Part shown: in pieces, positions 10,733 through 18,779 of the stretch | How positions within the stretch are numbered: position 1 is the stretch's first letter | How the letters are laid out: each line of letters opens with the position of its first letter | Source of the DNA: Streptomyces flaveolus | Lineage (GTDB): Bacteria > Actinomycetota > Actinomycetes > Streptomycetales > Streptomycetaceae | Length of the DNA stretch: 64,000 nucleotides | NCBI RefSeq assembly: GCF_014648815.1 | Contig: NZ_BMRV01000010.1 | Location: 244,617-308,616 of the forward strand | Direction: 5' to 3' | Made by a program: the position numbers and the translations under genes | Notes under the pieces: generated by a model | The model's input: the letters and a program-made list of their open reading frames with translations, nothing else | Database searches by the model: none | Told to the model about the DNA's origin: nothing

Positions 10733-13132
10733 ATGACACCTGAGCGACCCGACCCGGTGCCCACGTCCCTCCCGGCCCAGACCTCCCCCCAGGCTCCCCT
10801 CGCCACGTACCGGCTGCAGCTCCAGCCCGGGTTCCCCTTCGGGGCCGCGGCGGCGGCCGTGCCGTACCTGGCCTCGCTCGGTGTGACCCATCTGCACCTG
10901 TCCCCCGTCCTGGAGGCGGTCCCGGGCTCGCTGCACGGCTACGACGTGGTCGACCCCGAGCGGGTCCGCGAGGAGCTGGGCGGCGAGGAGGGGCTGCGGG
11001 CCCTGGCGCGCACCGCGCGGGAGCACGGTCTCGGGCTGGTGGTGGACATCGTGCCGAACCACATGGCGATGTCCCCCCGTCACAACCGCGCCCTGTGGGA
11101 GGTGCTGCGGGAGGGGCCGAAGTCGCCGTACGCGCGGTGGTTCGACATCGACTGGGAGGCGCAGGGCGGCCAGGTGCTGCTGCCCGTGCTCGGCGCGCCC
11201 GTCGGCGAGGTGCTGGACGACCTGCGGGCCGACGGCGACGTGCTGCGCTACCACGACCACGTCTTCCCCCTCCGGGAGGGCACCGGGGACCTGCCGCTGC
11301 CGCAGCTGCTGGACGCGCAGTGGTACCGGCCGGTGTGGTGGCGGCTGGCCCGCACCGAGCTGAACTACCGGCGCTTCTTCAGCATCTCCGAGCTGATCGG
11401 GGTGCGGGTGGAGGACCCGGAGGTGTTCGAGGCCACGCACGCCACGGTCCTGCGGCTGCTGCGCGAGGGCGTGATCGACGGGCTGCGCGTCGACCACCCC
11501 GACGGCCTCGCCGACCCCGACGGCTACCTGCGGCGGCTGCACGAGGCGAGCGGCGGCCGGTGGACGGTCGTGGAGAAGATCCTGGCGGACGGGGAGCGGC
11601 TGCCCGCGGCCTGGCCCGTCGCGGGCACGACCGGCTACGACGCCCTGCGGCACATCGACGGGCTGTTCACCGACCCGACGGGGTACGGGGAACTCCTCGG
11701 GCGGTACCGCGCGTTCGCCGCCCCGCAGCCGGACCGGGGCGGGGACTGGGCGGCCACGGTGCGGCGGGCGGCGTACAAGGTGCTCACGCACGAGCTGGCC
11801 ACCGAGACGGACCGGCTGACCCGGGTGGCGCACCGGCTGTGCGTCGCCTCGCCGTACGCCGCGCTGCGCGACCGGGCGCCGTGGGCGCTGCGCACCGCGC
11901 TGCGGGAGCTGCTGGTACGGCTGGAGGTGTACCGGCCCTACGCGTCGGTGGACGCGGCGTCGGTCGTCACCGAGGAGGCCGCGGCCGAGGCGCGGCGGGC
12001 GTTCGCGGTGCCGGAGGAGGCCGGTGCGGTGGACGTGGTGCGGGACCTGGTGCTGGGGCGGTTCGGCGACGGGCCGGACCACGTGGAGTTCCGGACGCGG
12101 TTCGCCCAGACGGCGTCGGCGCTGCGCGCCAAGTCGGTCGAGGACACGGCGTTCTACCGCTACGTGCCGCTGCTGTCGGCGACCGAGGTGGGCGGGAACC
12201 CGGGGAGTCCGGCGGTGTCGCCGGAGCTCTTCCACGCGTACTGCGCGCGTGTGCAGCGCGACTGGCCCACGACCGGCACGGTCGTGTCGACCCACGACAC
12301 CAAGCGCAGCGCCGACGTGCGCGCCGCGCTGGCGGTGCTCACGGAGTGCCCGGAGCGCTGGGCGGACCTCCTGGCCGAGGTCACCGGCCCGGGCGAGGGG
12401 GTGCCGGACGGGCAGCTGGCGTGGGCGGCCTGGCAGACGGTGTTCGGGCTGGGGCCGGCGGACGGGGAGCGCGTGGGGCAGGCGCTGCTGAAGCATGTGC
12501 GCGAGGCGGGGATGTACACCAGCTGGACCGAGCAGGAGCCGGCGTACGAGGAGGCGGTGGCCAAGTTCGTGGCGAAGGGGCCGTGCGGTGCGGCCGGTGA
12601 GCGGGTGGCCGCCTTCCGGGCCGGTCTGGAGCCCCACATCCGGGCCAACGTCCTCGGCACGGCCCTGACCCACCTCACGATGCCGGGCGTGCCCGACCTC
12701 TACCAGGGCACCGAGGGCGACTACCGGGCGCTGGTGGACCCCGACAACCGGCGTCCCGTGGACTTCCCGCCCGCCGCCCCCGGGGACAAGGACGCGGTGA
12801 CCCGGGCGGCGCTGGCTCTGCGGGCACGGCGGCCCGACGCGTTCGGCGACACGGCGACGTACGAGGCGCTGCCCGCCGACGGCCCCGCGGCGGCGCACTG
12901 CGTGGCGTTCGTCCGCTCCGGTCAGGTCCTGACGGCCGTGACCCGGCTGTCCCTGCGGCTGGCCGAGTCGGGCGGCTGGCGCGGGACGACGCTCACGCTG
13001 CCGCCGGGCCGCTGGGCCGACGCGCTGTCCCCCGGCCGTGAGTTCGAGGGTCACGTGCGCGTGGAGGACCTGTTCGCGGCCCTACCGGTGGCCCTGCTGG
13101 AACGGACCGGGACGCCGACGGAGACGGGCTGA
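10733..13132 (+). CDS. treY: Malto-oligosyltrehalose synthase TreY
   Basis: A 799-residue GH13 subfamily 26 enzyme that turns the reducing-end alpha-1,4 link of a malto-oligosaccharide into alpha,alpha-1,1, giving maltooligosyl-trehalose. Catalytic regions are DIVPNHMAM (Asp105), GLRVDHPDGLADP (nucleophile Asp254), VVEKIL (Glu281) and STHDTKRSAD (Asp522). VEDTAFYRY and PGVPDLYQGTE are further TreY hallmarks. The ATG at 10733 is the first in frame, and LATYRLQLQPGFPFGAA is the expected family start. The gene is divergent from the MFS gene. Its product is the substrate of TreZ at 18780-20525. Confidence 0.96.
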   Translation: MTPERPDPVPTSLPAQTSPQAPLATYRLQLQPGFPFGAAAAAVPYLASLGVTHLHLSPVLEAVPGSLHGYDVVDPERVREELGGEEGLRALARTAREHGLGLVVDIVPNHMAMSPRHNRALWEVLREGPKSPYARWFDIDWEAQGGQVLLPVLGAPVGEVLDDLRADGDVLRYHDHVFPLREGTGDLPLPQLLDAQWYRPVWWRLARTELNYRRFFSISELIGVRVEDPEVFEATHATVLRLLREGVIDGLRVDHPDGLADPDGYLRRLHEASGGRWTVVEKILADGERLPAAWPVAGTTGYDALRHIDGLFTDPTGYGELLGRYRAFAAPQPDRGGDWAATVRRAAYKVLTHELATETDRLTRVAHRLCVASPYAALRDRAPWALRTALRELLVRLEVYRPYASVDAASVVTEEAAAEARRAFAVPEEAGAVDVVRDLVLGRFGDGPDHVEFRTRFAQTASALRAKSVEDTAFYRYVPLLSATEVGGNPGSPAVSPELFHAYCARVQRDWPTTGTVVSTHDTKRSADVRAALAVLTECPERWADLLAEVTGPGEGVPDGQLAWAAWQTVFGLGPADGERVGQALLKHVREAGMYTSWTEQEPAYEEAVAKFVAKGPCGAAGERVAAFRAGLEPHIRANVLGTALTHLTMPGVPDLYQGTEGDYRALVDPDNRRPVDFPPAAPGDKDAVTRAALALRARRPDAFGDTATYEALPADGPAAAHCVAFVRSGQVLTAVTRLSLRLAESGGWRGTTLTLPPGRWADALSPGREFEGHVRVEDLFAALPVALLERTGTPTETG

Positions 13133-13323
13133 CGGGGACGGCAAGCGGGTGCACGCCGGGACGGCGGCCGTGGGCCGGGGTCCGCCGGGCGGCGGCCGAG
13201 CCGGAGCACGGTGCCGTGCGGCGGAGGCCCGTTCCGGTGGACGCCGGACGCGTGACGGCGTGCACCGCCGTACCCGACACGACCGCCCCGGAGGGCTGCT
13301 CGGGGGCGGGCCACGTCGCGTGG

Positions 13324-13697
13324 ATCAGGTGGACGCACGCCCCCACGTCGCCGGACTGCCGCAGAACGTACAGCCGGGCACGCTTCCGGCGCGGCCGCTG
13401 CGCAGGGCAGTGCCGGCCGGACTCAACCCGCCACCCCGCCCACGGAACCGCAGACATCCTCCGGCTGTGCCGGCGCCACGGGGGCACCCGGGCCGGGCCA
13501 CACCGCGTTCATCAGGTGGACGCACGCCCCCACGTCGCCGGACTGCCGCAGAACGTACAGCCGGGCACGCTTCCGGCGCGGCCGCTGCGCAGGGCAGTGC
13601 CGGCCGGACTCAACCCGCCACCCCGCCCACGGAACCGCAGACATCCTCCGGCTGTGCCGGCGCCACGGGGGCACCCGGGGCCGGCCACGTCGTGCGG
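13324..13697. repeat. 187-bp tandem direct repeat carrying the LysR 3' end
   Basis: 13324-13492 and 13511-13679 are identical over 169 bp by direct reading, separated by an 18-bp variable linker (period 187). The right copy holds the last 70 bp of the LysR gene (stop at 13610-13612) plus 99 bp of downstream DNA. The left copy repeats this, so a second in-frame tail ending EDVCGSVGGVAG and a stop lies at 13423. A third, diverged tail (ACVHLIHATWPAPEQPSG) is visible at about 13290-13346. The 13133-13609 gap between treY and LysR holds nothing else that I can support. It is either recent slippage or unequal recombination on top of older degenerate copies, or an assembly artefact. Confidence 0.9.
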
Positions 13698-14557
13698 AGC
13701 AGGTCGATGAAGGCCTCCGCGGCGCCGGTCGGGGGGACGCGGGAGAAGACCGTCAGCGGCCGGCGCCACGGCGGGTCGGGCGTCAGGACCACGCAGTCCT
13801 CGCCGACCGCCCCGCCCACGATGTGCGAGGGCGCCGTGCACACCCCGACGCCGGCGGCGGCCATCCGCACGGCCGTCGACGTGTGCTCGGTGAACACGGC
13901 GGTGAGCGGCCGGAATCCCGCCCGTCCGCACACCAGGTCGAGGAAGCGCTCGCCCTCGACGACGGGTTCCATGGCGCACCGCACCCAGGGCCGGTCCGCG
14001 AGTTCCGGCAGCGTCACCGTCGTACGGCCCGCGAAACGGTCGTCGAAGGGCACCACCAGGACGATCTCCTCCTCGCCGACCGGGACGACCGTGCCGGGCC
14101 AGTCGCGGGGCGCCGGGCCGACGGCGAGGTCCGCGGTGCCGCGCTCGACCTCCTCCTCCAGCGCCTCGGTCGTGGCGTACTCGTGGAGGTGCAGCAGGAC
14201 GCCGGGGTGCGCGGAGCGCCAGCGGGCGAAGACGTCGGGCAGGATGCCGGCGGCGACCGAGTGCACGGCCGCGACGTGCAGTTCCCCGCCCTCGGCCCCG
14301 GCGGCCGCGCGGGCCGCGCGACGGGCCTGGGCGGCGCTGCGGACGGCGAGTTCGGCGTGCGGCCGGAAGGCGCGGCCCATCGGCGTCAGGCGCACCCCGC
14401 GCGGCATGCGCTCCAGCAGGGGGCCGCCGACCGACCTCTCCAGGGCCTTGATCTGGTGCGAGAGCGCGGACTGCGTGACATGCAGCGTCTCGGCCGCCCG
14501 GGTGAACGACGCCTCGTCGACGACGGCCATGAAGTACTCCATCTGGCGCAGACTCAT
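13610..14557 (-). CDS. LysR-family transcriptional regulator, divergent from lpd
   Basis: A 315-residue LTTR. The winged HTH is residues 1-60 (MSLRQMEYFMAVVDEASFTR, then AAETLHVTQSALSHQIKALE), followed by a periplasmic-binding-like effector domain from about residue 90. It is divergent from the dihydrolipoamide dehydrogenase gene with 117 bp between them and an LTTR-type inverted repeat in that gap, so it most likely controls lpd and itself; the effector is unknown. The final about 23 residues (GAPVAPAQPEDVCGSVGGVAG) lie in the tandem repeat and extend past the usual LTTR end, so the natural C-terminus may have been altered by the duplication. Confidence 0.93.
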   Translation of the reverse strand: MSLRQMEYFMAVVDEASFTRAAETLHVTQSALSHQIKALERSVGGPLLERMPRGVRLTPMGRAFRPHAELAVRSAAQARRAARAAAGAEGGELHVAAVHSVAAGILPDVFARWRSAHPGVLLHLHEYATTEALEEEVERGTADLAVGPAPRDWPGTVVPVGEEEIVLVVPFDDRFAGRTTVTLPELADRPWVRCAMEPVVEGERFLDLVCGRAGFRPLTAVFTEHTSTAVRMAAAGVGVCTAPSHIVGGAVGEDCVVLTPDPPWRRPLTVFSRVPPTGAAEAFIDLLRTTWPAPGAPVAPAQPEDVCGSVGGVAG

Positions 14558-14632
14558 CCCCGCTCCCCGCTACGGACCCGGCCCCGCAAAGCCGCGCCGT
14601 CATGAACGTCCTGCATCGAACCCACAAGAACA

Positions 14633-14652
14633 TTGCCTTGGACTCATGGCAA
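14633..14652. promoter_or_regulatory. LTTR-type inverted repeat between LysR and lpd
   Basis: TTGCC-N10-GGCAA with extra partial symmetry inside (TG/CA) lies 22 bp upstream of the lpd ATG and about 75 bp upstream of the LysR start. The size and position fit a LysR recognition box with T-N11-A geometry. Seen by eye; binding is inferred. Confidence 0.5.
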
Positions 14653-14674
14653 GGGCCGGGCGGAGGCTGGGGTC

Positions 14675-16078
14675 ATGAACACACATGACGTGATCGTCAT
14701 CGGCGGCGGCACCGGCGGTTACAGCACCGCGCTGCGTGCCGCGGCCCTGGGTCTCGACGTCGCCCTGGTCGAGCGCGCCAAGGTCGGCGGCACGTGCCTG
14801 CACCGCGGCTGCATCCCGAGCAAGGCGATGCTGCACGCCGCCGAACTGGTGGACGGCGTCGCCGAAGCGCGTGAGCGCTGGGGGGTGAAGGCGAGCCTGG
14901 ACGGCGTCGACTGGCCGGCTCTGGTCGCCACCCGCGACGACATCGTGGCGCGCAACCACCGGGGCGTGGAGGCGCATCTGGCGCACGCGGGCGTGACCGT
15001 GCTGCGGGGCGGCGCGCGGCTCACGGGACCGCGCTCCGTACGCGTGGACGGCGGTCCCGGCCTCACCGCGCGCCGCGGCATCGTGCTGGCCACCGGTTCA
15101 CGCCCGCGCACCCTCCCGGGACTCGACCCGGACGGGCGGCGCGTGGTGACGAGCGACGACGCGCTCTTCGCGCCCGGGCTGCCGGCATCCGTCCTGGTGC
15201 TGGGCGGTGGCGCGATCGGCGTCGAGTACGCCTCGTTCCACCGCTCGATGGGCGCCGAGGTCACCCTGGTGGAGGCCGCGGACCGGATCGTGCCACTGGA
15301 GGACGCGGACGTGAGCCGCCATCTGACGCGGGGTCTGAAGAAGCGCGGCGTCGACGTGCGGGTGGGTGCGCGACTGCTGGACGCGGAGGTGCTGGACGAC
15401 GGCGTCCGCGCGCGCGTGCGCACGGCGCGGGGCGAGACCCTCACGGTCGAGGCCGAGCGGCTGCTGGTGGCCGTCGGCCGGGCACCGGTCACCGACGGGC
15501 TGGACCTGGGCGCGGCGGGCCTCGGCACCGACGAGCGCGGCTTCGTCGTACCGGCGGACTGGGACCGGCTGGAGACGGCCGTGCCCGGTGTCCATGTGGT
15601 GGGCGACCTGCTGCCGCCGCCGTCGCTCGGGCTGGCGCACGCGTCCTTCGCGGAGGGCCTGCTGGTGGCCGAGACGCTGGCGGGCGTGCCGTCCGCGCCC
15701 GTCGACTACGCGGCCGTGCCGCGGGTGACGTACTCGGCGCCGCAGACCGCCGCCGTGGGGCTGAGCGAGGCGGAGGCACGCGCGCGCGGGTACGAGCCGG
15801 CCGTCAACGTGATGCCGCTGACGGCCGTGGCCAAGGGGATGGTGCACGGGCAGGGCGGAATGGTGAAGGTCGTCGCCGAGGCCGGGGGCGGCCGGGTGCT
15901 CGGGGTGCACCTGGTGGGCCCGCACGTGTCGGAGATGATCGCCGAGAGCCAGCTGATCGTCGGCTGGGACGCCGAGCCCGCCGACGTGGCCCGGCACGTG
16001 CACGCCCACCCCACCCTGTCGGAGGCGGTCGGGGAGGCGTTCCTGACCCTGGCGGGCCGCGGGCTGCACCAGCAGTGA
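14675..16078 (+). CDS. Dihydrolipoamide dehydrogenase-like flavoprotein
   Basis: A 467-residue class-I pyridine nucleotide-disulfide oxidoreductase that reoxidises dihydrolipoyl groups with NAD+ in 2-oxoacid dehydrogenase or glycine cleavage complexes. It has the FAD-binding GGGTGGYSTA near residue 10, the redox-active GGTCLHRGCIPSK (two Cys five residues apart), the NAD-binding GGGAIGVEYASF, the second FAD motif VHVVGDL, and the C-terminal HAHPTLSEAVGEAF with the catalytic His/Glu pair. There are no E1 or E2 genes nearby, so it is probably an accessory copy under its own divergent LysR regulator. Mercuric or other reductases of this superfamily are less likely because the His/Glu tail is kept. 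Confidence 0.9.
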   Translation: MNTHDVIVIGGGTGGYSTALRAAALGLDVALVERAKVGGTCLHRGCIPSKAMLHAAELVDGVAEARERWGVKASLDGVDWPALVATRDDIVARNHRGVEAHLAHAGVTVLRGGARLTGPRSVRVDGGPGLTARRGIVLATGSRPRTLPGLDPDGRRVVTSDDALFAPGLPASVLVLGGGAIGVEYASFHRSMGAEVTLVEAADRIVPLEDADVSRHLTRGLKKRGVDVRVGARLLDAEVLDDGVRARVRTARGETLTVEAERLLVAVGRAPVTDGLDLGAAGLGTDERGFVVPADWDRLETAVPGVHVVGDLLPPPSLGLAHASFAEGLLVAETLAGVPSAPVDYAAVPRVTYSAPQTAAVGLSEAEARARGYEPAVNVMPLTAVAKGMVHGQGGMVKVVAEAGGGRVLGVHLVGPHVSEMIAESQLIVGWDAEPADVARHVHAHPTLSEAVGEAFLTLAGRGLHQQ

Positions 16079-16079
16079 C

Positions 16080-16107
16080 GGCGGGCCCGCGCGGTCACCG
16101 GCCCGCC
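16080..16107. terminator. Hairpin between convergent lpd and inhibitor genes
   Basis: GGCGGGCC and GGCCCGCC form an 8-bp perfect stem with a 12-base loop, starting one base after the lpd stop and ending just before the stop of the convergent inhibitor gene. No U-run follows, as is usual in Streptomyces. It could stop transcription from both sides. Confidence 0.6.
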
Positions 16108-16111
16108 CTGC

Positions 16112-16540
16112 TCACCCCTGCACGTCGTCCAGGGCGAAGACCGCTCCCGTCCGCGCCGTCATGACGCAGGTGTTGGGGAAGGTCTGCGTGTACTCCACGG
16201 CCCGTCCCCGCCACTGCCCCCGGGCGTGCGCGGTCACCGGTGCGTAGATCATCGAACAGTACGTGTCCCGCAGCGGGATGCGGTCGAGGTCTCCGTCCGC
16301 CGCTTCGAGCTCCGCGCACGCCTCGGCCGCGCGGGCGTGGCCGCGGGGCGGATCGCACCGGAGCATGGCGCGGCGGGGGGTGCCGGCGGAGGTGTCGCCC
16401 CGGGTGACCGTGACCTGGAGCCAGTCGTTCCCGGGTTCCGGCTGTGCGGTCGCCGTCGCGGGGGCGGCGCCGAAGGCGAGGAGGGCCGCGGTCAGGAGGA
16501 GGCCCGTCCGGGCTGCCGCGGTCGTGATGATGTGGGTCAT
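16112..16540 (-). CDS. Subtilisin inhibitor-like (SSI family) secreted protease inhibitor
   Basis: A 142-residue protein with a Sec signal peptide ending near ATATA (residues 28-32) and a mature part of about 110 residues, the usual size for Streptomyces subtilisin inhibitor (MEROPS I16). The four SSI cysteines are at 62, 75, 95 and 125; the 30-residue spacing of the last pair matches SSI. The reactive loop CSMIYAPV matches SSI CPMVYDPV, giving P1 Met97. The C-terminal FPNTCVMTARTGAVFAL also follows the family. Its ATG overlaps the stop of the upstream carboxypeptidase gene by four bases, so the two are probably translationally coupled. It should inhibit subtilisin-like serine proteases outside the cell. 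Confidence 0.92.
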   Translation of the reverse strand: MTHIITTAAARTGLLLTAALLAFGAAPATATAQPEPGNDWLQVTVTRGDTSAGTPRRAMLRCDPPRGHARAAEACAELEAADGDLDRIPLRDTYCSMIYAPVTAHARGQWRGRAVEYTQTFPNTCVMTARTGAVFALDDVQG

Positions 16541-17922
16541 TCCCGGTGCATCGGCACGGCGGGCTCGGAGCCCCAGCCCGGCTCACCCGAACGGGATACC
16601 GCGTGCGTGTGCCGCCCGGCCAGTTCGAAGGCGGCGAGCACGACGCGGGTCTGGTACTCCACCTGGCGGGCGACCGGTATCCAGTGGGCCGCGCAGCCGT
16701 CGCGGTAGTCGGCGCACCACTCGTCGACGATCCGGTCCAGCTCCGGCAGCACGCCTGCCGGATCGTTTCCGCCGCGGGTCACCAGCTGGTGCAGCAAGCC
16801 CGCCGTGCGCAGGGCGAGACGCCGGCCGGCGATACGCAGGGCGACCAGGTGGGCGGTGCTCATCGGCGGCAGGGGACGGCCCGTTCCGTCGTCGGCGTCG
16901 GGGTCCCACGCGTCGGCGAGTCTGGGGCAGACCAGCAGGTAGTCGTCGACCGGCGCGAGCAGGCGGGCCGCGTCGGGGCTGCCCGCGGCGTACGGGCGGA
17001 GCCGGGCGAGGAGGCGGTGCAGCCGGTGTGTGTCGTGGCGCAGGGTCAGGCTCACGGAGCGCAGCACCGCGTCCCCGTCGGCCGGGGGTGAGTCGTCCTC
17101 CACGGCTGCCACGCCCCACATGGGTGCCTCGACGACCGCGGTGACGGTGCCGTACCGCCGCGGGTGGCTCCAGGTCGAGTCGACGGCCGCCTCGGTGATG
17201 GCCTGCGTCAGGTCGCCGTGGCGGGGCGGCGGTATCCGGTAGAGGGCGGGGCCGAGGCCGGGCCAGTACAGGGTGTCGTAGGCGCCGAGCTCGCGGGGGA
17301 TGCCGAGGCGGGCCGCGGTGTGGGCCATGCGCTGGGCGAGGCCCGGCAGGTCGTGGGTCAGTTCGGCGAAGCCGCCGCCGACGTCGACGCCGTGCAGGGA
17401 GCAGTGCAGGAAGGGCCGCAGTTCGTCCTGGAGGGCGAGCAGGGTGCGGGTCTCCGGCAGCACGGCGTGGTCGGGGCCGTCGGGCAGCCACTCGGGCTGT
17501 TCCAGGAAGCCGGGCCGGAAGAAGTTCCGGGCGTAGCGGCCGAGGGTGTACGGGCCGGACAGCCAGCCCTCGTTGCGGCGCAGGCCGTCGGGGTCGGCGC
17601 ACAGCAGCAGGTTCCAGGTGGCGTCGGCGCCCTCGGTGAGCCGCGGGTCGGCCAGGGCCCGCTCGGCCAGTCGCAGCACGGTGGCGCCGCCCACGGGCTC
17701 GTTGGCGTGCGGCCCGGCGACGACGAGGGCCTGGCGGGTGCCGTGACCGACGGAGAGCAGCAGCAGCGGGGTGCCCGCGCGGGAGGTGCCGACGCGGCGC
17801 AGCCGTGCGCCCCGGGGGTGGCGGGCGACGAGTGCGGCGGCCCGGACGCCCAGCTCGTCCACGGTCGGGTAGCGCAGGAGGGGCGGCAGGGCACACCTCC
17901 ACGATGGGAGCCGTCGGTTCAC
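16537..17922 (-). CDS. M14-family zinc carboxypeptidase-like protein
   Basis: A protein of up to 461 residues with the M14 metallopeptidase core: zinc ligands in PHANEP (His72, Glu75), a third His in FLHCSLHGVD (residues 173-177) and the catalytic Glu in VVEAPMWG (about 265). VVAGPHANEPVGGATVLRL places it among DUF2817/M14 enzymes acting on peptides or amino-acid conjugates. No convincing signal peptide is seen, so it is probably cytoplasmic or leaderless. The GTG start at 17922 is uncertain; a strong GGAGG lies downstream near residue 8. The gene is translationally coupled to the SSI-like inhibitor, an unusual partner. Confidence 0.82.
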   Translation of the reverse strand: MNRRLPSWRCALPPLLRYPTVDELGVRAAALVARHPRGARLRRVGTSRAGTPLLLLSVGHGTRQALVVAGPHANEPVGGATVLRLAERALADPRLTEGADATWNLLLCADPDGLRRNEGWLSGPYTLGRYARNFFRPGFLEQPEWLPDGPDHAVLPETRTLLALQDELRPFLHCSLHGVDVGGGFAELTHDLPGLAQRMAHTAARLGIPRELGAYDTLYWPGLGPALYRIPPPRHGDLTQAITEAAVDSTWSHPRRYGTVTAVVEAPMWGVAAVEDDSPPADGDAVLRSVSLTLRHDTHRLHRLLARLRPYAAGSPDAARLLAPVDDYLLVCPRLADAWDPDADDGTGRPLPPMSTAHLVALRIAGRRLALRTAGLLHQLVTRGGNDPAGVLPELDRIVDEWCADYRDGCAAHWIPVARQVEYQTRVVLAAFELAGRHTHAVSRSGEPGWGSEPAVPMHRE

Positions 17923-18053
17923 CTGACGTGCGCGGTGTACGCACAGTCAGTCACGACTTCAGGGGTACGTCAACACCAGGAAAAGCAAAGGGATTCAGGC
18001 CACCCCGAGACACACGACGCGGCGTGAAGCCCAGGCCAGAGCTGTCCGGGGGG

Positions 18054-18605
18054 TCAGTTCACGGCCAGGCGGAACGCCATCTGGCCGAAGCCGATCTGGT
18101 CGCCCTCGCGGACCACGGCCGCGCCGATGACCCGTCGTCCGTTGACCGTGGTGCCGTTGGTCGAGCCGAGGTCGCGCAGCACCCACATGCCGCCCTGGCG
18201 GACGAGTTCGGCGTGCACGCGGGAGACCGTCTCGTGGGTCAGCCGCAGCCCGCTCGCCGGGTCGCGCCCTATGCGCAGCGGATGGCCGGTGCCGGGGTGC
18301 GGCAGCAGCAGCTTGGGCAGCCGCTCGGCCTGCCAGGCCCGGCGCAGCCGGACGCCGAAGCCGGACACCGCTTCGACGGTGCCGAACACCAGGCGCGAGA
18401 CCCTGCCCTCCGTGGGCAGATCGGCGGTGAGCGCGGCGAGTTCGTGGGAGTGGTGGGCGGTCAGCGCCAGTTCCATGCGGCGCACGAAGGTGTCGTGCGA
18501 CAGGCGGCCCAGGGCGACGCCGTCCCGGAGCGCCTTCAGCGCCTTGTCGCGCTCCGCGTCGGACAACCGCGCGGGGTATGTGGGGAACTCGAAGGACGAC
18601 GTCAC
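18054..18605 (-). CDS. DUF1707 and FHA domain protein
   Basis: A 183-residue protein. Residues about 8-65 are a DUF1707 (SHOCT-like) domain: RLSDAERDKALKALRDGVAL and GRLSHDTFVRRMELAL. Residues about 105-183 are an FHA phosphothreonine-binding domain with LRIGRDPASG, SRVHAELV, LRDLGSTNGTTVNG and the final strand. The conserved Arg, Ser-x-x-His and Asn-Gly of a working FHA are all present. It is likely a cytoplasmic reader of a Ser/Thr kinase mark; the partner kinase is not nearby. It stands divergent from treZ with 174 bp between, so the two may share a control region. Confidence 0.9.
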   Translation of the reverse strand: MTSSFEFPTYPARLSDAERDKALKALRDGVALGRLSHDTFVRRMELALTAHHSHELAALTADLPTEGRVSRLVFGTVEAVSGFGVRLRRAWQAERLPKLLLPHPGTGHPLRIGRDPASGLRLTHETVSRVHAELVRQGGMWVLRDLGSTNGTTVNGRRVIGAAVVREGDQIGFGQMAFRLAVN

Positions 18606-18779
18606 GCAGGTGATTGTCGGTCAGCCGGGCCGGGGTGTCCAGAAAACCGGGAAACGGCCGCCGCCGGCCCGTGGGTTCACGACACCCGCCGCGAACGGGG
18701 ACGTTCACCAGCGGATTGATCGATTTTGCAGGACCATGGACGGGCTACGTCACGGTGAGCAGACGAAGGGGAACCGTCC

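Noticed and set aside
13324..13697. CRISPR-like or satellite array
   Set aside because: Only two exact copies of a long unit that contains part of a coding gene; the spacer and unit sizes do not fit CRISPR.
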